Shown in pieces: positions 32,616 through 41,925 of a stretch of 42,803 nt of DNA; the stretch's first letter is position 1; each line of letters begins with the position of its first letter. The notes beneath the pieces were generated by a model that was not told the origin of the DNA, searched no databases, and saw nothing but the letters and a program-made list of their open reading frames with translations. Origin of the DNA: an uncultured Bacteroidales bacterium (GTDB lineage: Bacteria; Bacteroidota; Bacteroidia; Bacteroidales; ML635J-15); NCBI GenBank assembly GCA_937899245.1, contig CALDKB010000002.1, positions 1-42,803 of the forward strand, written 5' to 3'. Both the position numbers and the translations under genes were made by a program.

Positions 32616-34469
32616 TTATTCAACGGTAACCGATTTTGCAAGGTTTCGTGGCTGGTCGACATTGCAACCTCTCATTACTGCAATGTAGTATGCGATAAGT
32701 TGTAGCGGAATAACGGTAAGCAATGGTGCCAATGCAAAGTCTGAATAAGGAACTTCAATAACGTAGTCGGCCAATTCCTTTATAGTTGTGTCGCCTTCGG
32801 TAACAATTGCAATTACAACACCCTTGCGTGCCTTAACCTCCTGAATGTTCGACACGATTTTGTCGTAAGACTTGTCCTTGGTCGCAAGAACGATGACTGG
32901 CATTTTTTCGTCGATAAGAGCGATTGGTCCATGTTTCATTTCTGCGGATGGATAGCCTTCGGCGTGGATGTACGATATTTCCTTAAGTTTCAAAGCGCCT
33001 TCAAGTGCAACAGGGTATAGGTATCCTCGTCCAAGATATATGCTGTTGGTTGCGTCCTTTATTTTTTCTGCTATGGCCTTGATCTTTTCGTTTTCGGCGA
33101 GGATAGCTTCTATTTTTTCTGGAATAGCATATAGTTCGTCAACAAGGTCTGTAAATTCCTTTTCGGTAAGTCCCTTGTTGGCCAGACCAATTTGCATTGC
33201 CATCATTGTAAGCACTGTAATCTGTGTGGTGAATGCCTTTGTTGAAGCCACACCGATTTCTGGACCTGCGTGTGTGTAAACGCCAGCAACCGTTTCCCTT
33301 GGGATGCTTGCGCCAACAACGTTGCATATTCCCAGTACGATGGCGCCGCGGCTCTTGGCAAGCTGAATGGCTGCAAGAGTGTCGGCTGTTTCGCCACTCT
33401 GGCTAATTGCAATGACTATATCTCCCTTGTTGATAATAGGATTTCTGTATCTAAATTCGGAAGCGTATTCCACCTCGGTAGGTATTCGAGCGAATTCCTC
33501 GAAAAGATATTCGCCAACAAGACCGGCGTGCCAGCTTGTACCGCAGGCGACGATGATGATTCTTTTCGCATCTTTCAGCTCGTCCATTACTGTATGGAGT
33601 CCGCCCAAGGTAAGGTTCTTGCTGTCGAAGCTCAAGCGGCCGCGATATGTGTCGGCGATTGCGCGTGGCTGCTCGTAGATTTCCTTGAGCATATAGTGGT
33701 CGAACCCGTTCTTTTCAATCTCATCGAGCCGCAAGTCGACTTTCTGAATGTCAATCTTTGCTCTGCGGTCCTTAAGGTTTGCAAGATTAAATCCTGTCTT
33801 GCTGATTGTTGCAACGTCAAGGTCGTTGAGGTATATTACCGAATTTGTATATTCGATAATAGGAGAGGCGTCGGAAGCTACGAAATATTCACCGTTGCCA
33901 AGTCCGATAACAATAGGGCTGCCTTTGCGGGCAACGACAAGGGTTTCTGGGTCGTCGCTGCTCATAACAACGATACCGTATGCTCCTTCAACCATTAGCA
34001 GTGCGGCGCGGACAGCATCGTCGGGCGTAAAGTTATCGTCGGAAGCGTGATTTTCGTTGTAGATGTATTCAATGAAGTTTACAAGAACTTCCGTATCTGT
34101 TTCGCCCTTGAAGCAATAGCCCTTTTCTTCGAGAGTTAGCTTTAGCTTGGCGTAGTTTTCGATGATTCCGTTGTGGATTAGGGTGAACTTTCCGTTCATC
34201 GACATGTGCGGATGTGCGTTAGTGTCGTTCGGTTCGCCGTGTGTAGCCCAGCGTGTGTGACCGATGCCAACATGGCCGTTGGTGTCTTTGTCTGCTACAT
34301 GCGATTCGAGGTCGCTGACTTTCCCATGGCATTTGTAAACGTTGGATTTGCTGCCGTTGTATAGTGCGATGCCGGCAGAGTCGTATCCTCTGTATTCAAG
34401 TCTTTTTAGACCTTTAATAAGTACATCATAAGCATCTTTGTCGCCTATGTATCCTACAATTCCGCACAT
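32616..34469 (-). CDS. glmS: Glutamine-fructose-6-phosphate aminotransferase
   Basis: This 617-residue enzyme makes glucosamine 6-phosphate from fructose 6-phosphate and glutamine, the entry to peptidoglycan and lipopolysaccharide amino sugars. The glutaminase domain starts MCGIVGYIG with nucleophile Cys2 and has GIGHTRWATHG. Two SIS sugar-isomerase domains follow (CGTSWHAG, SQSGETADT, and later GRGYLYPVALEGALKLKE). The C-terminus PRNLAKSVTVE is standard. Length is normal. It follows the DUF4270 gene with a three-base gap and precedes porW, so cell-envelope precursor synthesis is co-transcribed with secretion genes. Confidence 0.97.
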   Translation of the reverse strand: MCGIVGYIGDKDAYDVLIKGLKRLEYRGYDSAGIALYNGSKSNVYKCHGKVSDLESHVADKDTNGHVGIGHTRWATHGEPNDTNAHPHMSMNGKFTLIHNGIIENYAKLKLTLEEKGYCFKGETDTEVLVNFIEYIYNENHASDDNFTPDDAVRAALLMVEGAYGIVVMSSDDPETLVVARKGSPIVIGLGNGEYFVASDASPIIEYTNSVIYLNDLDVATISKTGFNLANLKDRRAKIDIQKVDLRLDEIEKNGFDHYMLKEIYEQPRAIADTYRGRLSFDSKNLTLGGLHTVMDELKDAKRIIIVACGTSWHAGLVGEYLFEEFARIPTEVEYASEFRYRNPIINKGDIVIAISQSGETADTLAAIQLAKSRGAIVLGICNVVGASIPRETVAGVYTHAGPEIGVASTKAFTTQITVLTMMAMQIGLANKGLTEKEFTDLVDELYAIPEKIEAILAENEKIKAIAEKIKDATNSIYLGRGYLYPVALEGALKLKEISYIHAEGYPSAEMKHGPIALIDEKMPVIVLATKDKSYDKIVSNIQEVKARKGVVIAIVTEGDTTIKELADYVIEVPYSDFALAPLLTVIPLQLIAYYIAVMRGCNVDQPRNLAKSVTVE

Positions 34470-34472
34470 ATT

Positions 34473-35753
34473 CTAATATTTTGAATAGTAAACAATAATC
34501 TGAATGCTGTTAATGTCGATGTCGCCACCATAAAGAATAGCCCTGTAAGGTGTAATTCTATTGTCGGTTGCAACCATATACACGCCATTGTCGTTTTCTC
34601 CTTTTTGAAGGTTCTGGAGATGCAATGGAATATTGAATGTATAGGAGTTGTCGGCATCGTTGAAAGAACCTCCAAAGTGTTTGCTGTTCGACTTGTAGTC
34701 TTCAATGAAGTCGTAAAGTCCTGAATCCATAATCTTTGTCATGCTCATGGAAATTGGACTAGGTATATTGCTGATTTGCGAGCCTTCCTTCAGTGTGATT
34801 TTCAGCTGTGCACGATTGATAATAATGTTTGTTGAGTCGAACAAATTTTTTATTTCGGGGAATTTGATTTTTGTCTTTAGACCGGCAAGACCTTGAATAT
34901 AGCAGTATTTGGTTGGTGTTTCCGGATTGCTTAGGGCTTCTTTTAGTTCGCTGTCGGCGTTTGTGTAGTCGTGTGAGTACAGGTTTATTCTCGTCGAGTA
35001 TTCGTTTATGTTGAATGTAAAGGTGCAAGTGTCGTTGTACTTTAATACCATTTTGGAATCGTTGCCGATGAGGTTTAGGGCATAAATGCACCCGTCGCCC
35101 GAAGTAAGTTCTGTCGTTAGGTAGAATCCTTTTAGGATTTTTATGAAGTCGGAATTGTTCCAGCTGCTTTGTTTGGCGTTTGTGCTAATCAGTTCGTGAG
35201 TAAGCGAAGAGGGCATTTCAATCGAGATGATGCTATCGTCGCCGAAATTAAGGTCTTTGCTGACGAGCAGTTCGTATTTTGATGCGTCGATTGCCATGTT
35301 TTCGTGGTAGGTGGAATCGTAGTAGATGTCGGTAAGCAGACGGTTAACGTTTAGTGTCATTGTCGACTGAGGGTCGCCGTATTTGCTGACGTATTTTAGT
35401 CTAAGTTCGAGAGATACGCCGGAGAGGTCGGTTGTGTCGATTTCCTTGCTGAACTGAACGTTGTTTGTTGATAGCTGAGTCTGAAATATGCAGGAAGCGG
35501 TTGTTTGTCCGAACACGGGGTCGTTCATGATGCCGATTGGGTTGATAGTTCTGTTCTGAGTTTCAACAATGCTGTCCCTTACTACATAAGTTTCGACGCC
35601 TATAGTGTCGCATTTGAATTCCATCATGTCGCTGCTTGGCATTATGCCGGTGCCAATAGCAGAGTCGTCGTCGTTGCACGAAGCGAAAACAATTGAGGCA
35701 ATGGCAAATGCAAAGGAAAGCAACCAGATATTAGCGTGAAAAATATTCTTCAT
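34473..35753 (-). CDS. DUF4270 outer-membrane lipoprotein
   Basis: This 426-residue protein has a lipoprotein signal (hydrophobic stretch, then FASCNDDD) and the DUF4270 opening GTGIMPSSDMMEF, followed by YVVRDSIVETQNRTINPIGI. The remainder is beta-rich. The family is nearly restricted to Bacteroidota and is of unknown function; it is often encoded between a starch-synthase-like gene and glmS, as here. I chose the ATG at 35753, because the codon at 35754-35756 is TTG. The start lies three bases after the stop of the upstream gene, so the two are coupled. Confidence 0.88.
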   Translation of the reverse strand: MKNIFHANIWLLSFAFAIASIVFASCNDDDSAIGTGIMPSSDMMEFKCDTIGVETYVVRDSIVETQNRTINPIGIMNDPVFGQTTASCIFQTQLSTNNVQFSKEIDTTDLSGVSLELRLKYVSKYGDPQSTMTLNVNRLLTDIYYDSTYHENMAIDASKYELLVSKDLNFGDDSIISIEMPSSLTHELISTNAKQSSWNNSDFIKILKGFYLTTELTSGDGCIYALNLIGNDSKMVLKYNDTCTFTFNINEYSTRINLYSHDYTNADSELKEALSNPETPTKYCYIQGLAGLKTKIKFPEIKNLFDSTNIIINRAQLKITLKEGSQISNIPSPISMSMTKIMDSGLYDFIEDYKSNSKHFGGSFNDADNSYTFNIPLHLQNLQKGENDNGVYMVATDNRITPYRAILYGGDIDINSIQIIVYYSKY

Positions 35754-35756
35754 CAA

Positions 35757-36569
35757 TTATTTAGTTTCAGAAATCTTAGTGTAGAAATTGTTGCAGTTTT
35801 CTATTAGTTTGTCGTCGTCCGAATAGCCGAGCACCGGTTTCTTTGACGCTTCCAGATATTTAAGGATTTCAGGGTCGATGTCTTTTTCTCCCAGAATAAT
35901 TCCGTCGGAGTAGTCGATAGCGAACTTAGTGAGGTTTTCCCAAGTAGGGTTGGCGACAGTTTCAACATCGGCTGGCACAATGTCCTTTTCGATTAGTTTG
36001 TTTTTTAGCTCAGGGCAGATGTTGCCGCTAAATTTGTCGTTGTAAATGGTGTAAACAATTTTAAAGTCCTTTACGAAGATAGGATCATGTCTGAAGACTT
36101 TCTTCATTAGGAATGGGAATAGCGAAGAAAACCATCCGTGGCAATGGATGATGTCTGGAGTCCAGCCAAGTTTCTTAACGGTTTCGACAACTCCCTTCGA
36201 GAAGAATATTGCTTTTTCGTCGGCGTTAAAATTGTCCTCGCCATTGTCGGTAAGTATGTATTTTCTGGGGAACAGGTCCTCGTTGTCGATGAAATATACT
36301 TGGATTCTTACTGGCTGTATTGATGCCACCTTAATTACAAGCGGGTGGTCGGCATCGTTGATTACCAAGTTCATTCCGCTAAGTCTGATTACTTCGTGGA
36401 GCTGGTTTCGTCTTTCGTTAATCACTCCGAACTTAGGCATGAAGATGCGGATTTCCTTTCCACATTCCTGAATTCCTTGAGGCAACTTTCTGCAAGCCAA
36501 TGAAATAGTGCTTTCTGGTACATAAGGAGCGATTTCCTGTGCGACAAATAAGACTTTTAGTTTATCCAT
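35757..36569 (-). CDS. GT5-type glycogen/starch synthase, N-terminal domain only
   Basis: This 270-residue protein corresponds to the N-terminal Rossmann half of glycogen/starch synthase: VLFVAQEIAPYVPES at the start, RIFMPKFGVINERRNQ, and PDIIHCHGWFSSLFPFLMK. The C-terminal ADP-glucose-binding half is absent, and the frame ends cleanly, so this is not a recent truncation. The usual K-x-GG loop of glycogen synthase is replaced by PESTISL, so catalysis by the classical mechanism is doubtful. The same short form beside DUF4270 and glmS is a recurring Bacteroidota arrangement. It is the first gene of the probable operon leading to porW and porX. Confidence 0.85.
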   Translation of the reverse strand: MDKLKVLFVAQEIAPYVPESTISLACRKLPQGIQECGKEIRIFMPKFGVINERRNQLHEVIRLSGMNLVINDADHPLVIKVASIQPVRIQVYFIDNEDLFPRKYILTDNGEDNFNADEKAIFFSKGVVETVKKLGWTPDIIHCHGWFSSLFPFLMKKVFRHDPIFVKDFKIVYTIYNDKFSGNICPELKNKLIEKDIVPADVETVANPTWENLTKFAIDYSDGIILGEKDIDPEILKYLEASKKPVLGYSDDDKLIENCNNFYTKISETK

Positions 36570-36606
36570 ATATTTGTGTATAATATGTCCATAATAATTC
36601 TATGGT

Positions 36607-36615
36607 GCAAAAATA
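36607..36615 (-). promoter_or_regulatory. -7 element of the GT5-glmS-por operon
   Basis: Minus-strand TATTTTTGC, an exact TAnnTTTGC match 38 bases before the start codon. No clear -33 element. Confidence 0.55.
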
Positions 36616-36746
36616 TAAAATTATTTTCATTCTTGACGTTACATTTAAACGAAAACTTTCAACTTTTATTGTGGTGTGCGTTATGTTAAAGCCTTATGCG
36701 TCGTGTTATTTTTTGCGTCCTTGTGTCGTGTTGCCTAAAAATTGTT

Positions 36747-36776
36747 TTTGCTTTCTAAGTTTTTTAATATCTTTGC
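36747..36776 (+). promoter_or_regulatory. Promoter of the peptide transporter gene
   Basis: TTTG at 36747-36750, 17 bases, then TATCTTTGC at 36768-36776, 30 bases before the ATG. Confidence 0.7.
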
Positions 36777-36805
36777 CACCAAAGTTTAATTTAAATTAAC
36801 GAAGT

Positions 36806-38473
36806 ATGTTTCAACAATTTTTTGCAGATCACCGTACGTTGGTGTTTTTGATTGGTGTCCTGATTATAGTGATACCTTTTTTGGTTTACTACGTGATAAC
36901 TGCGTTAAGGCATCACCCGAAGGGCTTGATTGCTGCGGCATTGAGCAACATGGGCGAGCGCTTTGGTTATTACATCATGAATGCTGTTCTGGCATTGTTC
37001 ATCGTGTCTAAGTTTGGCGTTTCCGACGCACAGGCAGGTGCAATCTATTCGGTATTCTATTGTTTGATTTACATCTTGAGTTTGGTTGGCGGTATCATAG
37101 CCGACCGTACGCAGAACTACAACCGAACAATCCAGTGGGGTCTTATTGTGATGGCTCTGGGTTATGTTGTACTTTCTGTTCCATTATTCGGTAGAGGCGA
37201 CGACGGTTTGATCGTTGACGCCGGTGCTGGCTGGTGGACTATCCTTATCGTTACTTGCGTTGCTTTGTTGATGATTGCTTTTGGTAACGGCTTGTTCAAG
37301 GGCAACCTTCAGGCATTGGTCGGAAAAATGTACGATAACTTCGAGGCCGAAGCTGCAAAGAAGAGTCCCGAAGCTCTTGCTGAAGCAAAGGACAGACGCG
37401 ATAGCGGTTTCCAGATTTTCTACGTATTCATTAATATCGGTGGTGTTATCGCTCCATTTATCGCTCCTCTTATCCGCGAATGGTGGTTGAAGGCTCACAA
37501 CTTTGTTTACAATGCTGATATGCCTGCTTTGTGCCACGATTATCTTGCTAATGGTGGTGAAGTTTCCGAAAAGTTCGCTACTACAATGAGCTCTTCTGTT
37601 ATCGATCCTTCTTTGGTAGACGGTACACAGCAGTTCTGCTCACAGTATATCGACGTTTTCAATTCTGGTATCCACTTCTCTTTCATCGCTTCGGTAGTTG
37701 CAATGGCTATATCATTGACTATCTTCCTTATTTCAAAGAAGAAATTCCCGCAGCCAGCAAAGAAGGATGCTGCACAGACTGTTGAATATACTGCTGAAGA
37801 AAAGGCCGCAATGGCAAAGGAAATCAAGCAGAGACTTTACGCTTTGTTTGCAGTTCTTGGTATTGCAATCTTCTTCTGGTTCTCTTTCCATCAGAATGGA
37901 CAGTCGTTGTCGTTCTTCGCACGCGATTTCGTAAGCTCCGATTCTGTAGCTCCAGAAATCTGGCAGGCACTCAACCCATTCTTCGTAATTGTTCTTACTC
38001 CAATTATTATGATTGCTTTTGCTGCATTGGCTCGTAAGGGCAAGTCAATTTCAACTCCTAGAAAGATTGCTATCGGTATGGGTATCGCTGCTTGCGCATA
38101 TTTATTCCTGATGATTTTGTCTTTCATCAACAACTATCCGTCTGCAACCGACTTCAGAACATTTATTGATCCTGTTAAGTTGGGACCTTGGGTACTTATC
38201 GTTACCTACTTCTTCCTGACTGTTGCAGAACTTTTCATTTCTCCGTTAGGTCTTTCTTTCGTATCGAAGGTTGCTCCTCGTCACATGGTTGGTCTATGCC
38301 AGGGCTTGTGGCTCGGCGCTACAGCTGTCGGCAACATCTTCTTGTGGCTCGGCCCGTTGATGTACAATGCTTGGCCAATCCAGTACTGCTGGTTGGTATT
38401 CGCTGTTGTTTGCATCGTTTCTATGGGTGTAATGCTCGGTATGGTAAAGTGGTTGGAAAGAGTTGCTAACTAA
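36806..38473 (+). CDS. POT-family proton-dependent oligopeptide transporter
   Basis: This 555-residue inner-membrane protein of the major facilitator superfamily has the POT signature region NMGERFGYYIMNAVLALF near residue 48, which contains the E-R proton-coupling pair, and GGIIADR in the next loop. About 12-14 helices are predicted by eye, with a longer soluble insert of about 80 residues before the middle (GEVSEKFATT to DVFNSGIHF) and a charged loop (KKDAAQTVEYTAEEKAAM). It should import di- and tripeptides with protons, fitting a peptide-fermenting gut-type anaerobe. The gene is monocistronic between a good promoter and a strong terminator. Confidence 0.92.
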   Translation: MFQQFFADHRTLVFLIGVLIIVIPFLVYYVITALRHHPKGLIAAALSNMGERFGYYIMNAVLALFIVSKFGVSDAQAGAIYSVFYCLIYILSLVGGIIADRTQNYNRTIQWGLIVMALGYVVLSVPLFGRGDDGLIVDAGAGWWTILIVTCVALLMIAFGNGLFKGNLQALVGKMYDNFEAEAAKKSPEALAEAKDRRDSGFQIFYVFINIGGVIAPFIAPLIREWWLKAHNFVYNADMPALCHDYLANGGEVSEKFATTMSSSVIDPSLVDGTQQFCSQYIDVFNSGIHFSFIASVVAMAISLTIFLISKKKFPQPAKKDAAQTVEYTAEEKAAMAKEIKQRLYALFAVLGIAIFFWFSFHQNGQSLSFFARDFVSSDSVAPEIWQALNPFFVIVLTPIIMIAFAALARKGKSISTPRKIAIGMGIAACAYLFLMILSFINNYPSATDFRTFIDPVKLGPWVLIVTYFFLTVAELFISPLGLSFVSKVAPRHMVGLCQGLWLGATAVGNIFLWLGPLMYNAWPIQYCWLVFAVVCIVSMGVMLGMVKWLERVAN

Positions 38474-38500
38474 GCAGTTGTTTTCATAATTTTATATTGA

Positions 38501-38534
38501 GGAAGCCGTCACAACGAGACGGCTTCCTTTTTTT
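38501..38534 (+). terminator. Strong terminator of the peptide transporter gene
   Basis: GGAAGCCGTC and GACGGCTTCC form a ten-base stem around seven bases, followed by a run of seven T. Confidence 0.93.
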
Positions 38535-38540
38535 ATGTAC

Positions 38541-38830
38541 TGTCGCAGGCGGGCTAACATGGATAAGTGGGTGTCGGCTTGCAAAGTTCTAGCTCGGAAA
38601 CAAAGGACAAGCAACTGCATAAAAACAACTAAAACTTTTTGTTCTTTTCTTTTATGCTGGTTTGTTTATTTATGAGAAATAGTACCGAGCCGCTTCTTGT
38701 AATGTCGGATGTGTCGGCTGGTCGAATCAAATGCAGGAGACAAGGTTTTAATTGTAGTTTTTATACGGACAGGCTACGGAGTGTGTCGGAATAATTGTTG
38801 TGAAATGTTTATGCTTTTTGGATTTGGATA
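38541..38830. other. Intergenic stretch without a recognised gene
   Basis: A 38-codon frame starting near 38560 has no supporting motif or promoter. Nothing else was seen. Confidence 0.5.
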
Positions 38831-38836
38831 CAAAAA

Positions 38837-38856
38837 AAGCCGCGCTAAGGCGGCTT
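38837..38856 (-). terminator. Terminator of the lipoprotein/outer-membrane pair
   Basis: On the minus strand AAGCCGC and GCGGCTT pair around six bases and are followed by a T-run. It lies 24 bases after the lipoprotein stop. Confidence 0.85.
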
Positions 38857-38880
38857 CATGAATTGTGAAGAAAGTTATTA

Positions 38881-39354
38881 TTAGTTGTATGCTATGTCAA
38901 TTCTGTAGTGAGTTTCGCCTTCCTGAACTGCGACAGAAGTTGCGTATAGAGGATTCTGGGCGTAAACTTTCTTGATAACAGCACCGGCAGGAGTAACTTG
39001 CTTTTGTTCAGCGACAAATTCAACGGCTGTAATTGTGTATGTAACACTCTGGAAGTTTACTGCCGGAAGGTCAATAGAGTATTTCCCGTCTGTAACTGTA
39101 GTTTCATATTGCAATTCGTTGTATGTGTAGCTGGCGTCAACATCCTGGCAAAGGTTTGATGCATTAGTTCTGAAAATGATCTTTGTTCCGTTCGGAGCGT
39201 GCTGGATTTCACTTCCTGTAAGGTCGAGCCATGCGAATACTTCGCCGGATACATTAACGGTCTTTAGTGGTTCGGTCTCATATTTCTTTGTGCAAGAAGA
39301 CATTACGAAAACGCTTATAAGTGCGATAGCGAAAATTGTGAATAATTTTTTCAT
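38881..39354 (-). CDS. Small lipoprotein of unknown function
   Basis: This 157-residue protein has a lipoprotein signal (MKKLFTIFAIALISVFVMSSC). The mature part resembles a single beta-sandwich domain (VNVSGEVFAWLDLTG, DGKYSIDLPAV, THYRIDIAYN), similar in layout to carboxypeptidase-regulatory or Ig-like lipoproteins of Bacteroidota. No family was recognised. It starts 44 bases after the stop of an outer-membrane beta-barrel gene on the same strand, so it may be an outer-membrane partner of that protein. Confidence 0.8.
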   Translation of the reverse strand: MKKLFTIFAIALISVFVMSSCTKKYETEPLKTVNVSGEVFAWLDLTGSEIQHAPNGTKIIFRTNASNLCQDVDASYTYNELQYETTVTDGKYSIDLPAVNFQSVTYTITAVEFVAEQKQVTPAGAVIKKVYAQNPLYATSVAVQEGETHYRIDIAYN

Positions 39355-39398
39355 GATATTATCTCTTTATTATTTACTAAATTATTAAATACATTACA

Positions 39399-40277
39399 TT
39401 AAAAATGGAACATCATAAAGATTGATCCCGACGAAGCGTTAGCAAGACCGAATCTTCTAGTGCGGTCGTCGTTCTGAACTTCAGTAACTTCTCTTTCCAA
39501 GCCAGTCCAACGTTCAACTGTGCTGGTACCTCTGGAAGTAACGCCTGCGTATACGCCGAGGCAAAATTCACCGCCGATAGAAACTTTAGGTGCGACGAAA
39601 TATTCAACGCCAACAATGCCTCTGATAGTAGCACCGAAAGAAGTTCTGCCTCTAGTTGCAAGGGTTCTGCTGCTGCCGGATACTGTGGTCATAGTTGTGA
39701 AGTCGGTGTATATAGGAACAGTAAATTCGGTTGTAATTAGGTTGCCGTAAGTGTAGTTGTCCTTTGATGTGGCGTAGTTTAAGTAAAGACCTCCACCGTA
39801 GAATCCCTGAACTCTGCCTTTTCCTCTGTAGAACAGGTAGTCGGCACCAAGACCGAGGATGGTAGTTGTGTTGCTGTGTGTGTCGGTAACTTTTACCAAT
39901 GGATCAGGGATTAACTGGTTCATGGTTACGTCGTTGCTGGTAACATTGTTGTTGATGCCAATCTGTATACCGCCACGGATTGCATTTTTGTCTGTAAGAT
40001 AATACTTACCATAAATAATAGGTGTTGTGGTTGTGTTCTTGAGATCGAAAGATGTGAAAGCGTCGAAGCTGGCCGTGTTGCCGGTATTGCCGTTAAACAT
40101 ATTTCCGAAATACTTGATAATCGGCAGGGCGTTTATTCCTAGTGCAAAGTCTCCTTGTACCGGAAGAATGTTTTCGCCTCTTTTCGACATCATGTTTACT
40201 TCTCCCTCATTGCTGTTTTGTGCGAAAAGACCTGCTGAAATAGCAAGTGTTAGCACCAAAATCATAGTTCTTTTCAT
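39399..40277 (-). CDS. Outer-membrane beta-barrel protein
   Basis: This 292-residue protein has a signal peptide (cleavage near LFAQN). The mature part has many alternating strands rich in G, Y and T (TPIIYGKYYLT, AIRGGIQIGINN, GLGADYLFYRGKG, GFYGGGLYLNYAT, GIVGVEYFVAPKVSIGGEF) and a terminal Phe in IFMMFHF, as expected of a small barrel inserted by Bam. The loops are rich in Asn and Thr. The specific function is unknown. It precedes a small lipoprotein gene and probably shares its terminator. Confidence 0.85.
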   Translation of the reverse strand: MKRTMILVLTLAISAGLFAQNSNEGEVNMMSKRGENILPVQGDFALGINALPIIKYFGNMFNGNTGNTASFDAFTSFDLKNTTTTPIIYGKYYLTDKNAIRGGIQIGINNNVTSNDVTMNQLIPDPLVKVTDTHSNTTTILGLGADYLFYRGKGRVQGFYGGGLYLNYATSKDNYTYGNLITTEFTVPIYTDFTTMTTVSGSSRTLATRGRTSFGATIRGIVGVEYFVAPKVSIGGEFCLGVYAGVTSRGTSTVERWTGLEREVTEVQNDDRTRRFGLANASSGSIFMMFHF

Positions 40278-40304
40278 GATGTTTCTTTATTAAAATTTTA
40301 TGCG

Positions 40305-40313
40305 ACAAAATTA
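40305..40313 (-). promoter_or_regulatory. -7 element of the barrel/lipoprotein operon
   Basis: Minus-strand TAATTTTGT matches TAnnTTTGY, 28 bases before the start codon. The remaining sequence up to 40517 shows no gene. Confidence 0.5.
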
Positions 40314-40517
40314 TGGCTTCTGTGTTAGTTTTATGTAAGTATTTATACTTAAAAATTATTGTTGTTGTGTATTGTCGCTATTTTTATGAAAAGAAAGCCC
40401 TGCTTTGGGTAATAAGAGTCATTAGTAGAAACTGAACATTTCTTGTGCTGAACATTTGCAGGACGTTGCTTTTTATGTGAGCATGAAATATGGTGGATTT
40501 GGAATATTGCTGTTGGT

Positions 40518-41324
40518 TTATACCAAAGTGTTTCCCATCATCAGTGGGGAGTTGATTGGGAATTTTATTCCTGCGAGTCTTTCGTCGTCCATGAGAAGGA
40601 TTACGCTTGAACCCATTTCGAAGTAGCCTACTTCTTCGCCTTTTTTTATTTCAATAGGAGTGGTGTAGGTCTTTGTTGAAACGACACCGTTCTTTATGTT
40701 AGTCTGCAGTCCGCTATCGAACGACAATTTAGTTTTTCCGACAACCAGGGCTCCGACGAGAATCATATAGAATTTTCCGTACTCTGATGAGCCGTGTATC
40801 ACAATTCGTTCGTTGCGGCAGTACACGCTGTCTTTCTTGAAAACGACTTTTGGTTTTACCGGTCGAAGCGTGCCAGGAATGTAGTATATGTCCGAAATCT
40901 TCATGTCGAAGCATGCGTGAACGCGATGATAGTTTGCTGGCGAAAGATATAGCACCGAATACGATGACATCGGTTCGTATTCACGACATATAAGGTCGTC
41001 GAGGTAGTAGTGCTTGAACTTGACGTAAATCTTATTGTCGCCGGTGATTTTGCCAAAGTCGAATATGAATCCGTCGACAGGGGAGGTGATGCCGTCGCTG
41101 ATTTGTCGTACTCCCGGTTTAAGGCTTCTGGTGAAAAATGAGTTGAAGGTTTTGAAACCTGCCGGCGGAATAATGTATTCAGACAGGTCGATCTTGTATT
41201 TTCGGATCCATAGTTTAGTAAAGCCACGCACGAACCAACCTGGTTTACGGGAATTTGCCAGTTTGCCTGCTATTCTCGACCAGAAATTTCGGTAGTTTTG
41301 CTTTTGTGCTTTGGGCCTTTCCAT
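40518..41324 (-). CDS. psd: Phosphatidylserine decarboxylase
   Basis: This 268-residue pyruvoyl enzyme makes phosphatidylethanolamine from phosphatidylserine at the inner membrane. Landmarks are SPVDG (catalytic Asp), NYHRVHA (catalytic His) and MGSS at 237-240, the counterpart of the LGST self-cleavage site, with Ser239 becoming the pyruvoyl group. Cleavage would leave an alpha chain of about 30 residues, as in the family. The N-terminus lacks an obvious membrane helix. It starts eight bases after pth and is the last gene of the rplY-pth-psd unit. An archaetidylserine-type substrate is a remote alternative. Confidence 0.88.
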   Translation of the reverse strand: MERPKAQKQNYRNFWSRIAGKLANSRKPGWFVRGFTKLWIRKYKIDLSEYIIPPAGFKTFNSFFTRSLKPGVRQISDGITSPVDGFIFDFGKITGDNKIYVKFKHYYLDDLICREYEPMSSYSVLYLSPANYHRVHACFDMKISDIYYIPGTLRPVKPKVVFKKDSVYCRNERIVIHGSSEYGKFYMILVGALVVGKTKLSFDSGLQTNIKNGVVSTKTYTTPIEIKKGEEVGYFEMGSSVILLMDDERLAGIKFPINSPLMMGNTLV

Positions 41325-41332
41325 TGAAGAGT

Positions 41333-41896
41333 CTATTTGTTGTTAAAGGCGTTCATGGTTTTTTCAATCCCGACGAGAGGAAAGCTTTTAATAGCTTCCA
41401 CAGCGATGTCGACACGCGCCTTGAGGGCTTCTTTTTCGTCGTTGGTCCATTCGCCAAGCACGAAGTCAATTTGTCCGCCCTTCGAGAATTCGTTTCCGAT
41501 GCCGAATCTCAGTCTTGCGTATTCGTTTGTTCCTATAGTGTCCTGGATGTTTTGCAGGCCGTTGTGTCCGCCGCTACTGCCTTTTGGCTTAATACGGATG
41601 CTACCAAATGGCAATGCGAGGTCGTCGACAATAACAAAAAGGTTTTCGACGGGGATGTTTTCCTGCTTGAGGTAGTATCTTACGGCATTGCCGCTGAGGT
41701 TCATGTACGTGGTAGGCTTGATGAGTATCAGCGAACGACCTTTGATGCTAGTTTCGGCACGATATGCGTACCGTTTGTCAAAAAAAGTGGTGCCCGCACT
41801 TTCTGCAAAAGTGTCGAGCACCGTATATCCTATATTGTGTCTGGTGTTCTTATATTCGGAACCAGGGTTCCCTAAACCAACGACTAGATATTTCAC
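41333..41896 (-). CDS. pth: Peptidyl-tRNA hydrolase
   Basis: This 187-residue enzyme frees tRNA from dropped-off peptidyl-tRNA. It has LVVGLGNPG at the start, NTRHNIGY with the catalytic His, KPTTYMNLSG, the IVDDLALPFG segment and KGSSGGHNGLQNI. Length is normal. The start codon is GTG (41894-41896); the motif spacing requires it and no ATG is available nearer. It begins 29 bases after rplY, the usual neighbour in this phylum. Confidence 0.96.
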   Translation of the reverse strand: MKYLVVGLGNPGSEYKNTRHNIGYTVLDTFAESAGTTFFDKRYAYRAETSIKGRSLILIKPTTYMNLSGNAVRYYLKQENIPVENLFVIVDDLALPFGSIRIKPKGSSGGHNGLQNIQDTIGTNEYARLRFGIGNEFSKGGQIDFVLGEWTNDEKEALKARVDIAVEAIKSFPLVGIEKTMNAFNNK

Positions 41897-41925
41897 AATT
41901 TCAGATGATATTGAAAAAATAAGGC

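Noticed and set aside
33270..33998. Plus-strand frame of 242 codons inside glmS
   Set aside because: It is opposite a clear, full-length GlmS and has no motif.
38560..38676. 38-codon frame in the intergenic region after the peptide transporter
   Set aside because: It has no promoter, motif or coding bias and lies just after a strong terminator.
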